Source of the DNA: Deuterostichococcus epilithicus
Taxonomy: Eukaryota > Chlorophyta > Trebouxiophyceae > Prasiolales > Stichococcaceae
Assembly (NCBI GenBank): GCA_033439295.1
Contig: JAVTLE010000015.1
Span: 496,001-560,000 of the forward strand
Direction of reading: 5' to 3'
DNA: 64,000 nt
The notes beneath the pieces are model-generated. The model was given only the letters and a program-made list of their open reading frames with translations. It searched no databases and was not told the DNA's origin. Positions 31,843 to 45,100 of this stretch are shown here, piece after piece (the stretch's first letter is position 1; each line of letters starts with the position of its first letter). A program made the translations under genes and the position numbers.

Positions 31843-34800
31843 TCACTCCACCGTCGCATACTGAACGACGGCCAGGATATTCTCGTGCTGCTGAGCACTC
31901 TGCACGAAGACGCGATCGGCACCCATGCCACCACGCTCCTCGAGCACGAGGTTGCGTGCCAAAATGCTGCCCCAGTCAATCAACACCAGCTTGGGGTCTC
32001 GCATCTCCCAGCGCCGGTGGTCCGGCGCGGGGTCGCCTGCGACGGGCGCTATACAGTTGATGCTTTTCCAGCGTTCCAATAGGCGCAGCAGAGGCCGGCA
32101 AGGCGAATCATCTCACGCATCCTGATTGGTGACAGTACGAAGCGCAGGCACATGCAACAGGGAAACAGCAACACTGTCTCTTGGTCGCAAGCACATCAGC
32201 CGGCCGCCAATGCAACGCGGCGGCGCCGGCATGCGTCGGTGCGGCAGCATTCATGTGCTTGCCGGCAGCGATTGGGCCTAGCACAGCGACAGGGTCCAGG
32301 CAGCATGCCCTGCCGCTGCGGCACAGCGTCTTGCACTGCAGGTCGGTCGTTGGGCGCTGCGCACACCCTCGGGCAGCCAGAAGTAGTTTGCATGCAGCGC
32401 AATGACGCCCGCTTTGAAGACCACGCCGTAGCCATCTGGAGTGTCCTTCTCCAGCAGCTGCAGCGGCTGCGGCGCAGCGACGACCAGTTGCTGTCACACA
32501 ATACCCATGCAAATGGGGCTGCAAGCATGGTGTGGACACCAGAGCAGGGCAGGACGGGTGGCGCTCATGGCTTGCCCTTTTCGGCAGAGCAGCATGAGCA
32601 CCTGTCAAAACTGTCAACACTGTCAACACTGGGGCGCTGCATGGTGCGCTACTGCTGGCTGTCAATGCCATGATGCAGAGGTCACGCACAACCAAGCTGC
32701 GCCCTCATCGATGGTATCAGGGCGACTCCTTCGGTGCAGGGACATCATCTGTACATGCGCGAGTCTTGCAGATCAAGCAACCCCCCCCCTNCCCTTCTCT
32801 CCCCTCCTGCACCACAGCACAATTCACAACACAATGCAATAACATAACAACTTGCCTTGAGAACCTTGGCAAGGTAGTATTTGTAGATCCCATACTCGTC
32901 GTCATCCCCGGCATCGCGCCGCACTGCAATAATCTCGTCCCTGGACACCTTGTCCTCCAGCCGCCGCAGGTGCTCGCTCCGCAGGGCATCGGCCGCGCCC
33001 AGCCCGGTCTCTGTCAGGCGGAGCTCCTGGGCAAAGACCTGCGCCGACAGTGGTTGCATCCTTGGCGCCAGCATGGAGGCTGTCTATGCCGCAGCGTGTG
33101 ACCGCCCCGACCACAGCAGCCGGCGGCGGTCACAGGACGACATCGAGCGAGGAGTAACGACGTCAAGGTTTGGCGGTTGCCGGCCTCTGCTGTCGTGAAG
33201 CTTCAGCCGCTAGAGGCAAGGGCTGGGGTGAGGTGCGGTGAGAAAGCTGTCACAGTGCAAGGCCGCTTATTGAAGGAAGTCAAGAATCCAAGGACAAGCA
33301 GGGCCTCCATCGCGTGAGCCATTGTTCGGCAACAGCCCCAATTGCGTGGACGCATTTGGTGAGGAGACATGTGACAGCCACTGTGCTGCATGAAAAATCA
33401 GCGTGACATATTTTGGCAGCCCGAAAGAGCGTCGGATTCGATGGTTGAGGATTGTCATGCCATGCGAGTCTGCCCATTTTCGATGAACACCCACCTGTCG
33501 CTCATACAACGCCGCCATAGCTTCGGTCGTACCGCCGCCACTGCTGCCTGGCCGCGAGACCGTGGCGCTTCGTGGGTCCAGAGGGTGCGGTGCCGGCAGC
33601 TGCAGCTGCTCCGACAGCGTTCGCGCCGGCCACGGCAGACGCCACGCCATCCCCTCCCTGTTGGCACATCCGCTCGTCCGTTTTGACACTCAGATGCGAG
33701 TCCTCGGCAGGCTGTCATGAAGATCCTAAACGAAACCTCATCGCGACCTCGACACAAAGATCCGCAGATTTGACGTGCCCATCCTGGGTGACCGACTCTG
33801 TACTTCCAGTTGACGGGTGCCTTCTTGCCATTGCAGATCTTGTGGAGGAATAATAGGGTCATGCACATCGGTCGCGAGCTCGCTACTCCGTTCTCTCCAG
33901 AGCAAGCTCACCAGCAGGGCGCAGACGCATCGCTGTCGATAGGCTGCGGCGCAATGGCGGCCGTGGTGTCGCTGCCGCTGCCACCGCTGCTGCCGCCAGC
34001 AGCCGCAGCCTGCGGCGGCACTGGCGCGCTCGACCCCTGCGCCGCTCGCACCATGGGCACCGCCGCAGCAGCGTCACCGCCAGCTGGCCCGGCACCTGCA
34101 GGCCGCAACACCTGCCCTTCAAGTCGGCACAGCCGCATCGCGTGATGAAGCGTTGTACCGCTGTCTGCCTGCTCGCGCGATGACAGGTGGTCGGAAGTGC
34201 CTTTGGGTGAAGGCTTTCACGTTGCGAGTTTGCAGCGGATCATGATGCATTGCACAGGGGTGTGCTGGTCGGCAGCGACAGTGCAGTGCGGGGTGTGGCA
34301 CAGCGCGGTGCTCTGCAAGTGAATCCATGTCAGCAGATGTACCTGGCTGCTGACATGCGAAGGCTGTCCAAGAATGCTCTGTGCATGTTGAAGGCCCAGC
34401 CTGAACCACAAAGATGTCCTCATCAGTGTGGCAGCAGCTATTGCACGTCTACAGCGGATGCAGAGCGATTGCACAGCGAGCGCGGTGCAGGGCCCTTCCA
34501 GCGAGTCAATCTTCTGCGATTTGGCAGCAGACAGCGCATGCCGCACCCTGTGTTGATCAGGGCCTTGCAGCCCTCGAGCTGCCCGGAGCATGTCTCTGCG
34601 ACGAAGCCCGGCAGCTTGCACGGCATCCAGATTGATGTTTGTTTGCGCATTAGCCCGCCAAACTGGCAGTAGGAGACTTCCTCACGCACGGCGGCGGGCG
34701 CCTCGGCCGCCAGACCGCTCTTGAACGCCGGGCGCTCAGCCTGCAGGCCCGTCGCCGGGTTCTCGATCCAAAAATGAAGCGGCCGGAACACCCTGCTGCG

Positions 34801-36415
34801 CACAACAAGAAGAATGGTCCCATGTAGCGTCGTCCCGTCATTGATTGCAACTGCCTGTCGTCGTCCTATATGCTGCCGGCCACGCAGGTGGAGCCGCAGA
34901 CGGGCACTCAGCATTATGGGCTGTGCACCAGACATGGGTTCTGCATATAGTGCCACTGAGGGCGGCACACACAAAGAGCAAGGCGCCACAGACGATGCGC
35001 CTTGTTGGTTGCACGCAGGACTCAGCTGGAAAGGCAAGCAGGCAGCAAAATTGGTTCCTTCTTGGTCCATACACAATCTGCACTGCTTGTAGACTTGGAC
35101 GCTTGCAGCGCCCTATGATATGACACCATCATGCGCTGCCGCTGTACCTAGTCAGACTTTTACGAAAGTGCACATGCGTCCTTCTAGCCCCATTGCGACA
35201 AGGCGCTCGAGTGCGCAACAAGAGCAGACCTCCCCGACCCGTCGCATCGTGCTTTGAGAATGGCGTTGGTGGCTGGCAAACCTGATGAAGCGGAGCACAG
35301 TCTCGACGCATGCGTCTCCCAGCGCCAAATCGCGGCCGCCCCTGATCTCCTTCATCTTTGAGAACTGCAGGGCAAACCAGCACCAGCGCTTTTGGATGGG
35401 CCTGGTCCGAAAGAAAACTCAAAGAAACAGGATGCCAGTCTCTGTTCTTCATCTCACACATGCATGATAACGACGGCATCATGCATGCCTGATGAACGGC
35501 TGCCATGCTCTATGATGCAGGTGGTTCAGGCCTACACAATTGCTGCAGCTGGTATGCACGATCCAACAACAGAGCAAGTACATCAGGACCAGCTTCGAAG
35601 AGATACAGCTATATATAGGTTCCACTGCAGGGCTGTGGGTCCTTGCCTGTTCACATGGAGGCGAGGCCCACAGCAGCACGATGTCATTGGGCCGCACTCC
35701 CATGATGTCTTCCTGGTCCGGTCATGACCAGCCAAAGCCTCAGATCATATGTGGGTTTCGTCACCAACATTATGGGGCAACAGATCAGCGGCTGTGGCTG
35801 ATATTGTCAAATAATGCACATAGCAGACAGAAAATGTGCACAGGTGATTGCTGAACGCAGCTCCTGCTCACGAATGTTGCCTTCACCAGCGACCTTATTG
35901 ACGATCAAGCGGCTGCCGCAAGTCCGAGTTATCAGTTTGGCGCACACCTTGAAATGCAGGATTGAGTCTTCAGACCAGCTCTGGCTGTCGCTGAGGTCGG
36001 CAATCACGGTGGGAGACCTCCCTGCGGCAGAATCTTGACCACCCTGACACCGACGAGTGATGTGCAGCGAGGATAGGATAATCATGCATTATTTCGGCAA
36101 TGGGAGGTCTTGACGGTGGCGTCTCGAATCGCAAAAGCTATACCGCTGGACAGGGACGACGACACTTGCTTTACTGTACAGACATGTCTTGTCAGGACGC
36201 TTTGACCACACCGCAAGCAGCCTTATGCTGATGAGGCGGAGCGCACCGGCGTCCATGTCGAACGTCACGCATCGGTCCGCCGGCAGGTTGAACACGAGCT
36301 GTGCGAAATGCGAGATGTGACAGGATCCGGAGAACAGCTCCACAAAGTACGTTCGGACGCCCTCCTCGTTGTATTGGCCGGCCGCAGCGTTCCTTGCCCG
36401 CTTGGGCTGCAGGAT
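31843..36415 (-). CDS. Cytosine-C5-methyltransferase-like protein with unrecognised C-terminal region
   Basis: Multi-exon minus-strand gene. Readable exons in order: about 36415-36250 (VRTYFVELFSGSCHISHFAQ, SAM-binding motif I; TFDMDAG, motif II); about 36025-35950 (TVIADLSDSQSW, motif III); about 35705-35650 (NDIVLLWASPPCEQ, motif IV with the catalytic-type Pro-Pro-Cys); about 35375-35280 (FSKMKEIRGGRDLALGDAC); about 34800-34660 (FWIENPATGL, motif VI; VSYCQFGGLMRKQTSIW, motif VIII region). A Gly/Ser/Ala-rich linker follows (about 34130-33900), then a C-terminal region with YGIYKYYLAKVL (about 32900-32865), DGYGVVFKAGVIALHANYFW and WEMRDPKLVLIDWGS, ending at 31843. The motif order fits 5-methylcytosine enzymes, so DNA (or RNA) methylation in the nucleus is inferred. 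The C-terminal region resembles nothing I can name; a BAH-like or chromatin-reader role is a guess. The first exon was not found. The intron after motif IV has a GC donor. Confidence 0.72.
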
Positions 36416-38168
36416 GAGCACATCAGTGTTTACGTCACGGGTATGCATGCGGTTTTGAGCGTCAGCACACAGAAAACCAAAAGAGGAGGCCTGCCAAGCA
36501 TGTACGGCAGGCTGCACATGGTGGGAGGGAAATCGACAACGTGAAGCTGATCACGCAGCAAGATACTCAAAAGGCCTAGGTCATGCATGCCCGTGACATA
36601 ATCCCTGTGCGCGGCCAGAATTCAGGATGCGCTACGCGTAGTGCTTCAGGCTTTCGACATGGCATTCAAAGTTGGATGGGTTTTGATGCCCACTACTAGA
36701 GGCAATGATCAGGGCAGATGAGGCACACCTTCTGCTGGATGGTTTTCATGCTGACTGCCGGTCGTATAAGGGCTCTGCTTGTTGCTTTATTTACTGGCGC
36801 ATTGCACCCGCTGCGCGCCACAGTCACAGCGCGCGGCGAAGAGGCTGATGCACAGTGCGGCTCTACTGCAGCCCGTGGCACGCACCCATTGTAGGCTGCA
36901 TCCATTCACACCGGCGAGCTTTGCACACATGATGTATCAGGATCATGCAAGAAACGGCCAGCCACAGCGCATCATTTTTTATTTGCGCGCGCCGGCAGCC
37001 GGCAGACAACGAGCAGGTGAGGAACGAAACATTGTCCTCAAGACCTGACCACCAACTTTGCCGACCGATGCAAGAGAAGAGAGGTTGGCCTCCAGCAAAA
37101 GCCTGATCACGAGTGTGAGTTTGCGCCGCGTTGAAGTCGCGCACAAGCCGCTTTGCGTGAGCCGTGTCGGCATGCTTGCAACGATGTGACTGGCCTTAAG
37201 CTGACACACCGAAGCTGTGAGGATCATCTCTGCCTGCTGGCTGTTACGCAGAATTTAACGCAGCCCACCCAGACGGTTGTTTGAGACGGCCGCCAGCGGC
37301 GGAAGCCTCATAATGACCCGAACGGAATGGTACGAAACAGAGGGCACGGAGCAAGGGCATATTCAAGTGCGAGTTTCTAGTGTCAAGGCCACAGTCCAAA
37401 AAGCCACTTACTTTGCCCAGTCATCGACGCACATCTGGGACGGCGCTTGTCGCGAAGTTCAGCTGACTACCAGGAGTCGCCGAGTGGGCAACGACGGAAG
37501 TGATGAGCCCGCGGATTTTGGCACCGCCGGCGGCGGTCCTACTGCCGTCCGGTCGGTTGATGCTGAATTATCAAGTGACGGTCGATCAGAGAGTCGGAAA
37601 TTGCGAGGCACGGGGGGACGAAATTTCTTGCAGTTCGTTGGGACTCTGACGACCAGAATACCCAACTGCAGCGGAAAAACCGGCGAGGCCGAGCAAGAAA
37701 GACTATTCTTTGAAGCCCATACAAACCATGTGTTTGCCTGTATTGTAACGGCCTTTATATCGCATTGACGCAACCATTTCCACAGGCCAATCAGACCAAG
37801 AACGAGCCAACGTGCAAGGGAATCTTATAATAATCAGGAGCTTGCAACACGCTCTGCTTGCATTGCCTCCGAATACATGATTTTACATTGAGGCATGAGC
37901 ATATGCTACATCCCCATTGGTGAGCACAGTGAACGCGCGACACGACTGGCGGCAAGCCCAGCCTGCGCGCGATCTCTGAATGACTAACTCCGTATTGTTC
38001 CGGAATGGGAACTTGCACACAAAACTGCAAGAGCCCATGTCTGCATGTCCGCCTTGAAAGCGTTGGCACGTTGACGTTCGCATTCCGCATTGATAGTACC
38101 GCGGATCTGGCTCACTGCTGCTGGGCTGCTCGCACTCAAAAAGGCCCATTCGTCTGCTGACCTCCGAC
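36416..38168. promoter_or_regulatory. Long divergent spacer, methyltransferase-like (-) / RBR ligase (+)
   Basis: It must hold both promoters and the missing 5' exon(s) of the methyltransferase-like gene. A 163-codon plus-strand open frame at 37277-37768 has no recognisable motifs and starts TTG (first ATG at 37313); I do not call it a gene. The sequence is more AT-rich than the coding parts. Confidence 0.4.
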
Positions 38169-41100
38169 ATGGGCGCAAAGCTCACGCGCGAGAGGGAGCA
38201 GCATTATGCGTGAGTCACATAGGTTACATTGATCATCTGTATGCACGATGAAGCTGTCTAATGGTCTGTGCTGTGTGCGCGCGGTTCCGAAAATTGAGCT
38301 CCTGCGTCAAGGGTTGTCTGGACCTGTCTCTCTGCGAGATGCTTCGCCAGCGGCTGAAGTTGCAGTATTCAGAAAGCACCAGCTTGAATCCACCTTAATC
38401 CACCCAATGACCGTATGCGTTTGTCAGGACTCCCATTCCATTCCGGAAGGCAGTACTTTCTCTCAGGGAGGTTGCTGTTGACATGCAGGGAGCCTGATGA
38501 CGCGCTTCCTCACATAGACAAATCATCTCTGCGAGGCCCAGGTGCAGCTTACGGCGTTCTACTGTGCCTGCACGTTTCATTCTGTCTGCCACATCCCACG
38601 GCCAACCGCCAACGCTCACCGTGGCGCCTTGGGCCTGTCGTTTCAGTGGCGGACGGCGTACCGGCGTACATCGGCGCTCAGCCTGACATCGATCTGGAGT
38701 GCCTCGACAGCGTCACTGTGGGCACAAGGCACGTTCCGCACGCATCCCTGCCAACACTGTGCGGCGATGTGCTCTGGGAGGCACTGCACGGCGATGTGCT
38801 CTGGGACACACTGCAGATGGACGTTAACCTCCTGGGGCGAGCTTGCAAGACACCAGATCAAGGCTGACTTGATGGACTGGCTAACCACGTTTTTGCAGGG
38901 ACGGTTTCGATCTTCTCCAGGCCGTGTTCCTGGAGAAGGCGCCAGACGAACTGCGCGCATTGCTGCAGCAGCAAAGGAGGGGGAAGGACGGCGGTCCAGT
39001 GGACAAGAGCTACCTCATCTGCTCTGCAGTCGAGGACCTTGCCTCCTCAGATGTGTTCAGGTGAGCGAGGCGGCAGGCATGGAAAGTCTGTCACACCGCA
39101 CCGGCCTGTTAGCGGCCACACCCCGCGGCATGAGTGGCGCTCAGAGTAAATGGCAGTACAGCTTTGGCCGACTGGATAACAGCGCTGGTTGCATGTCGGC
39201 CTGATGCTCCATTCCTTGCGAAACGAGTCCGGGGCCGAGGCGTCTCCCCATGCATGCTCCCCGGCCGCTCCGTGATGATGTCCTGCTGCCGGCACTGCAG
39301 GGAAAGGTTTGCGGCGCTGCACACCTCCTCTTCGCCGCTGCCGCTGCAGCAGCTGCCGTCGGTCACTCAGTACCTCCGCAGACTCGCCGCCGCCGCGGCC
39401 GCAGATGCGGACTTCATCATGCCCGTGCCAGCCGGGCCAGCGGATGACGCCGCCAGCTCAGACACAACATCAGAAGGCTCGGCAGACGGCAGCATGGCGA
39501 AGCTCGTGGCTCGCAGCGGAGTGTGCGAGCTGTGCGGCGACTTCATGTGCGTTCCATCTCCATTTCCATGCAGCTGGATGCCATGCCATGCAAAAGCTTG
39601 TCTTCCTTGCTGCAGCAATCGCCCGCACTTGTTTTGACTGGCCCGCACTGCCGATGCAGCAGCTCGAAGTCTGCCTAGTCCTGACCGGATTCTTGTGCTC
39701 TGACGGCAGGGATTCAAAGCAGCTGTGCGCATGCACTGCGCTGCACCGCGTGTGCTCGCTGTGCCTGCGGCAGTACATCCTGTACACCCACGGGCTGCAG
39801 GTGCGGGCTGCCCGTCACTTCCTTGCGCGCCCTGTGGTCCATACAGTGCTTCTGTGCCCTCAGATGGTTCTGTTCGTCTAGCTTACCATACCAATGTGGC
39901 AATAAAGAGGACACTCGGATGCGTGGCCTGCAGGCGGGCCTCAACTCGCTAAAGTGCCTCGCGTTCCTGGACGACTTCAGCGGCGACGACAGCGGCCCGG
40001 CTGCCGCCGACGAGCGCTGCGGCGGGACCTATTCCTCGAGCCACCTGGAGGCCGCGCTGCGACCCACGGAACTGCTGACGCTTGCGGCTCGCGGACGTGC
40101 GGCGCAAGGCCCGCATCGCCGCTGCCCGCAGCGTGCCTTTCGGGTGGGCAGCATGGTTCGTTGCATGCGTGTCACTGCATGTGTGCCCCTATCTGTCAGC
40201 AGAACAATGGGAGCCTCTACCTGCTGGTCAGGCTGTCCTCCAATATGCTGCAGCTCCTGGATTGAATGCAGCGTTGCACCGGCAGGCGGGCGCAGCATGC
40301 GTTGCTGCCGTTGGCAGCGTGACCTGCGGCAATGCGCCAGCCGACTGCCACTCCACATGACGATACCACACATTTCAGCACTCACAAACTCTCAGCGTGG
40401 CACCTGTGCGTGACCTGCAGGTGCACGGCCTGCGGCCACAGGGGCAGCATCGCAGTGGGCCATGTGCTCGAGGCACTGAGCACGCATGTGCAGCGGCGTC
40501 GCATGGCGGCGTGCGGGCTGCGGCGGCGGTGGGTTGATGCCGGCGTGCTGCCAGTGCATTGCCCGGAGCCCGCCTGCAGGGCGGCTTACTGCGCGTGCTG
40601 CGGCCACCTGTGGCACGCTGGCACGCTGTGCAGCCCCAGTGCGCAGGTGCGGCAACACACACACACAAGTATGCCCATGGCATGCGATGCCACGTTCCTG
40701 TTTGGTGGTCTCGCTGCTCTTAACTCCGCCCGCCACAAGTTCAAGCTGGGGCCAGCGAGCTGCGGCTTTGTATTCCGTATTTGTCCATACCTGTGTTCCA
40801 TCCGAGGGTGCCAGCTTGTGGGCGCTAAGCTGTGCCTACATGGCCACCGCAGGACGCCAAGCTGATGGAGTGGTGCCGGCGCAAGAAGGCGGCGGTGCAG
40901 CGCTGCCCGCAGTGCTACCTGGTGGGTTTTGTCCATCGGAGCTGCTGTGCCTTGCCATTGTCTTCAGGTTAATTGCACCTCCAGATGCCAAATTTCTCCT
41001 CGTATGGGGAAGAGCAACGTTCGTGCAGTGTTCGCCCGGGAAGCTTATATGGTTTACGAGCCTCTGCTGCAGGTCATCGAGAAGTCGGGCGGCTGCAAGT

Positions 41101-41439
41101 GAGCCTTGCTGGTCCTTTGATTCGTCTTGCCTGCTTCAGACGGCTGTATGGATGCGGATGAAATGTGTTGTGCGCAGTCCTCCGCAATGCCCAGACTGTG
41201 CTTGCCGGTTACAGGTACATGCAGTGCCCGTCGGCGCTGGGCGGGTGTGGCCACGAGTTCTGCTGGCAGTGCAGGTGTGTACCTAGGGCATGCACTTAAC
41301 GCCTGTTCTGCCAGCAAGGCAAATTTGCTTTCAAATCCAGACGCAGGTTAGCATTTATGAAGTTGAAATGTTGTGCAGGGAGCCTTTCCTGGGCTTGCAC
41401 CACTGCGGGAAAGCGCCACAGGATTACCCAGAGGAGTGA
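38169..41439 (+). CDS. RBR (RING-IBR-RING) E3 ubiquitin ligase
   Basis: Multi-exon gene starting MGAKLTREREQHYA (exon 1 38169-38211, donor gtgagt). Middle exons give a leucine-rich helical part (DGFDLLQAVFLEKAPDELRA, about 38900-39060). RING1 is CELCGDFM spliced to DSKQLCACTALHRVCSLCLRQYI (about 39520-39800). The IBR-like Cys/His cluster is HCPEPAC, CACCGHLWHAGTLC (about 40555-40635). RING2 spans three small exons: CPQCYL, VIEKSGGCK, YMQCP...CGHEFCWQC. The last exon ends PQDYPEE with TGA at 41437-41439. RING2 keeps the Cys in GGCKYM that in this family takes ubiquitin as a thioester. In RBR ligases RING1 binds the E2 and RING2 transfers ubiquitin to substrate. The substrate is unknown. The N-terminal MG could be myristoylated. 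Exons between 38212 and 38880 are uncertain. Confidence 0.85.
38762..38818. repeat. 27-bp tandem duplication
   Basis: The unit ggcgatgtgctctgggaggc (start) is repeated after 30 bases as ggcgatgtgctctgggacac. It lies in or next to an intron of the RBR gene. Confidence 0.6.
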
Positions 41440-42197
41440 CACCAGCTGGCTGCATCCAAACTCAGCCGGCGTCAGATACATCATTACGATCTGCCAGGGA
41501 TTGTATCTTTATGTTATGACGGGGTGCCGTACAGGAAGCCAGCCTTGGACACGTCGTGCTGCTAGAGAGGGCACTTGTCTGCGGATCCCTCCACGCGGCA
41601 TACGAGTAGCTATTCCAGGAATATATCCAGGGATCTCGATGAGGGCATCGTTTGCTTCAGCCTCACCGTGTGGCGCGGGATGTCACTCCGGCAGCCGGAC
41701 CAGTGCAGCTCCTCAGGACCTTGTACGCTTAGTTTGTGCAGGTGCAGTTGTAGGACCATCTGCCAATGTACCTGCCGTCTCAGCCTCGTGTAGAGCATCA
41801 GGGGCTCTTTTGGATGGCATGCCGCACTTGACAGGAGATGCTTGCGGCATACGAAGGCCAGCCAGCAAGCATGTTCAATGTATATTGCGTCACCAGTGGT
41901 GCGTACATGCTATGCTTCTACGTTGTGCTGTAAATATCGTTTGTTTCATTGCGAGAACCGTGAAGAAACCGTGAAGAAAGGGCAAAATACTTTCGATCGT
42001 CCGCCGAAAATCTGGGCTCTGCTGTCGGTGGAAAGCAGCGGAACATGCGCAGGCGAAGAATCATGCCGCGTCATGTTGCTGATAAAGCCGCTTGTGCACG
42101 CTTTCAAATCGTCTCGGATACATGATATATATCTGTGCTTGCTGCATTATTGGTTTTGGCGCAACGAGCCCAGCTGCAATGCGGTAGATCCGAACAG
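41440..42197. other. Intergenic spacer
   Basis: It lies between the RBR ligase stop and the ATG of the P-loop kinase gene, both on the plus strand. AT-rich near 41920-42150, which is likely promoter. No exon is seen. Confidence 0.45.
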
Positions 42198-45100
42198 ATG
42201 GCTTTCGCAAAAGACGTGACCTGGGACTCGCAGCTGGTGAAGGAGAACTCACAGCTGGCCAAGGAGAAGCTGGCCCGCGAGAGTCACCAGGACTCGCGCA
42301 AGGCAGCCAGCAAATATGATTTTGTCAAGGTGTGCGGGGCGCTAGGTTTGAACGCAGGCCCACAGTGAAGGCCAGCTGCACGAAGCTCAATCTCTATGAT
42401 CTCTGTCTCGCAGGTCAAAGTCTGGCTTGGGGAGGACAGGGCGCACTACTACGTGCTGTCGCGCTTCCTGGTCAGCCGCAGCCTGACCGTCACCAAGATC
42501 CCGCACATGAAGGCAGTCAAGATTGCCCTCGAGCTGAAGAAATACTGCGTGGACAACGACCTGCTGGACATCTCCCAGGTGTACAACCCCTTTTCTGTTT
42601 CAGCGCCACGGATCTTATGTCCTCAGATGTATGCGCCATGTCATGGCGCATCCAAGCTGGATGCGGCAGAGCGGTCAAGGGTGGACTTGCCCGAGAAGCA
42701 GCCAATCAACCAGAGAGGCGCGCCATGTGTTGTGCGTTTCTTGCATGCAGGCACAGATGGAGGAGGTGCTGTTCCAGATCATGCAGAGCCGCGGCTTTGG
42801 CGAGCAGCACGTGCGACGGTACAAGATGGTGACGCGGTTCCACCTGCAGCGCCGCCCCCTGGTCATCTTCATCTCCGGCTCCGCGTGCACCGGTGTGGCC
42901 ACCATCCCGGCGGCGTGCTCTTTGCGCCAAAAACTCTACACTGATACAGCTCTGAAGAGATACACATGTTTGAAAGCGGCATCTGCTGTGCCGAGGCCAG
43001 TGGGCGACTTGGAAAGGCCACGAGGGCTGCAAATGCTGCCATTCTGCCTGCAGGCAAGTCCACTCTAGCGCAGCAGCTGGCGGCGCGGCTGAACCTGCCA
43101 AACGTACTGCAGACGGACATCATCTACCAGGTCCGACAAACTCATTTGCTTGGTGGCATTAGAGGCATTGACACCGTGAGTTGACAAGGAACAGCCTGGT
43201 GAAACAATGCAAGCTTGGACATCGTGGCTTCACTCCTTGACGTGCAGCTGCTGAGGACGTCGCAAGTGGCGCCGCTGAACCCTGCGCCACTGTGGCGGCG
43301 GCGCGATCTGCCGCCAGAGCAGCTGCTGCCCGAATTCCACCGGGAGTGCGCCATCGTGCGGCGCGGCATCGACGCCGACCTGGGCAAGGTGCGCAGAGGA
43401 GATCTTGCTCGGTCGCCACTGCAGGGACACTGCATTAGACTGATCGAAGTAGCTGCATGTTGCCGGCTTTGTTGCTTGCCGAGATGTCCCACGAGATGTG
43501 ACATGTGCCCATTCATGCTGCACACCCCGGACACTGCTGCTACACCAGCCTTTGCATCACACTCAGCGGCCAGCCACTTTTTGCGAGCACTGTGTTCCTG
43601 CCAAAACTCGACACCCTGGCCTGGTTGAATCCTTGGCACGGCCCGCAGTGCATCCGCGACGGCAAGTCCTTCATCATCGAGGGCCTGCACCTGGACCCGG
43701 GTATGTATCTGTACGAATTCGGGCGTCACGGGCTGAACCACCTGCAGCCGGCCGTCCCGCCGGCCGGGTCGCCAGCGGCGGCGCAGCCCGCGGCGCCGCA
43801 GCCGACGGAGGCACAGCCTTTGGAGGCGCCTCAGCTGCGCGAGGCTGCGCTGCTGGCGGCCTCCAAGGCTGCTGGGGATGCGGACCGGGCGTCAGCTGCG
43901 GAGCCGCCGGTGCAGTCCGTGCCTGAGCCGCCGGCCACTGATGCGACGGCAGGGCCCAGTCCAGAGGCAGATGCCGGCGCCAGGTCCGACCGCACTCTGA
44001 GCCGGGCGCCGATTAAGGACGTGGCAGCAGCGGCGGAGGCGGAGCGGCAGTCCGCTGCGGCGATGCAGGCCGGCAGCGGCAGCAGCAGCCGGGGTAGCGG
44101 AGGCGCGGAGGTGCAGGCATCAGGGTCCGGCTCCGCCAGGCAGCGGATCAAGGAGCGGCCACGCAGGTGACTGCCCCTATGGCAGCCCAGCACCTTGCAA
44201 ACAGGATGCCACCGCCGAAGTGGTAGGTGCTCGTGTGCCACTGCGCTTCCAGCGTGGGCAGCATACTACCCAGGCACAGCTTCAAAGCAGAACGTTCACA
44301 ATGGGCCAGTCTGTTCCATTTCATGCTCAACAGGCTGCCCGGGCGGTCAACTTCCCTGCAGGACGAGCTGCCGGCCGCCGCACCATCTGCGGCACAGCCC
44401 GCGGCCGGCCGGCCGCCACCGCGGCGAGCCGCCACTGCCGGCGGCTCCTCCCGNGTGCTGTTTGCGCTGCGGCGGGTGGACTCCGATGCAGACGGCAGTG
44501 AGGGCACCGGCGGCGGCGCGAGCCTCAAGCCGCGCCTGGCGCCGTGGCCGGCGGCCAAGGCGTTGTTGGAGTCACTGCGCCCCGGCTTCGACCGGCACCA
44601 GGTGCCGGGTTGCTTTGCAATTGCTGCCTTCTCTGAAACCACTGCACATCTGTCTCACCGGTTCGTGTCGTGCGCCATTTACGTGCGCGTTGGCAGGCTG
44701 CCCCGAGTTTGCATGTCAGCGCATGTATACAGCCTGGGCCATGAGTGCTGATCATCCTGGCTTCTGTCCTGTCAGCACGATGGCAAGACCGAAAGTGAGT
44801 CGTAGGGTCACCTGATCCTTTTGCGCGGCATGTCACTTCCTTGCTGGTGTGCGAGACAGGCGGTAGATGCTGCGCTGACCAAGCTGCACCTGCGCCACCG
44901 CGGCGACAGCGCCGGCACTGGCGCAATTCGCGAGGGCGGCCAGCCGCTGGCGGAGCAGCGGCACTCAGCGACAGCGGACGTCGCGGCTATCCAGCACCAG
45001 GCCTTGGCTGCGCAAGCCGGCGGCCTGCCGCCCGCCGCATGCGAGCCGGCAGTGGATCCTGCCGCCGCCGGCGGCGGTGGTGGCACAATCGCCAACGTTT

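Noticed and set aside
37277-37768. 163-codon plus-strand open frame in the spacer
   Set aside because: It starts TTG, has no motifs, no splice structure and composition unlike neighbouring exons; chance is likely.
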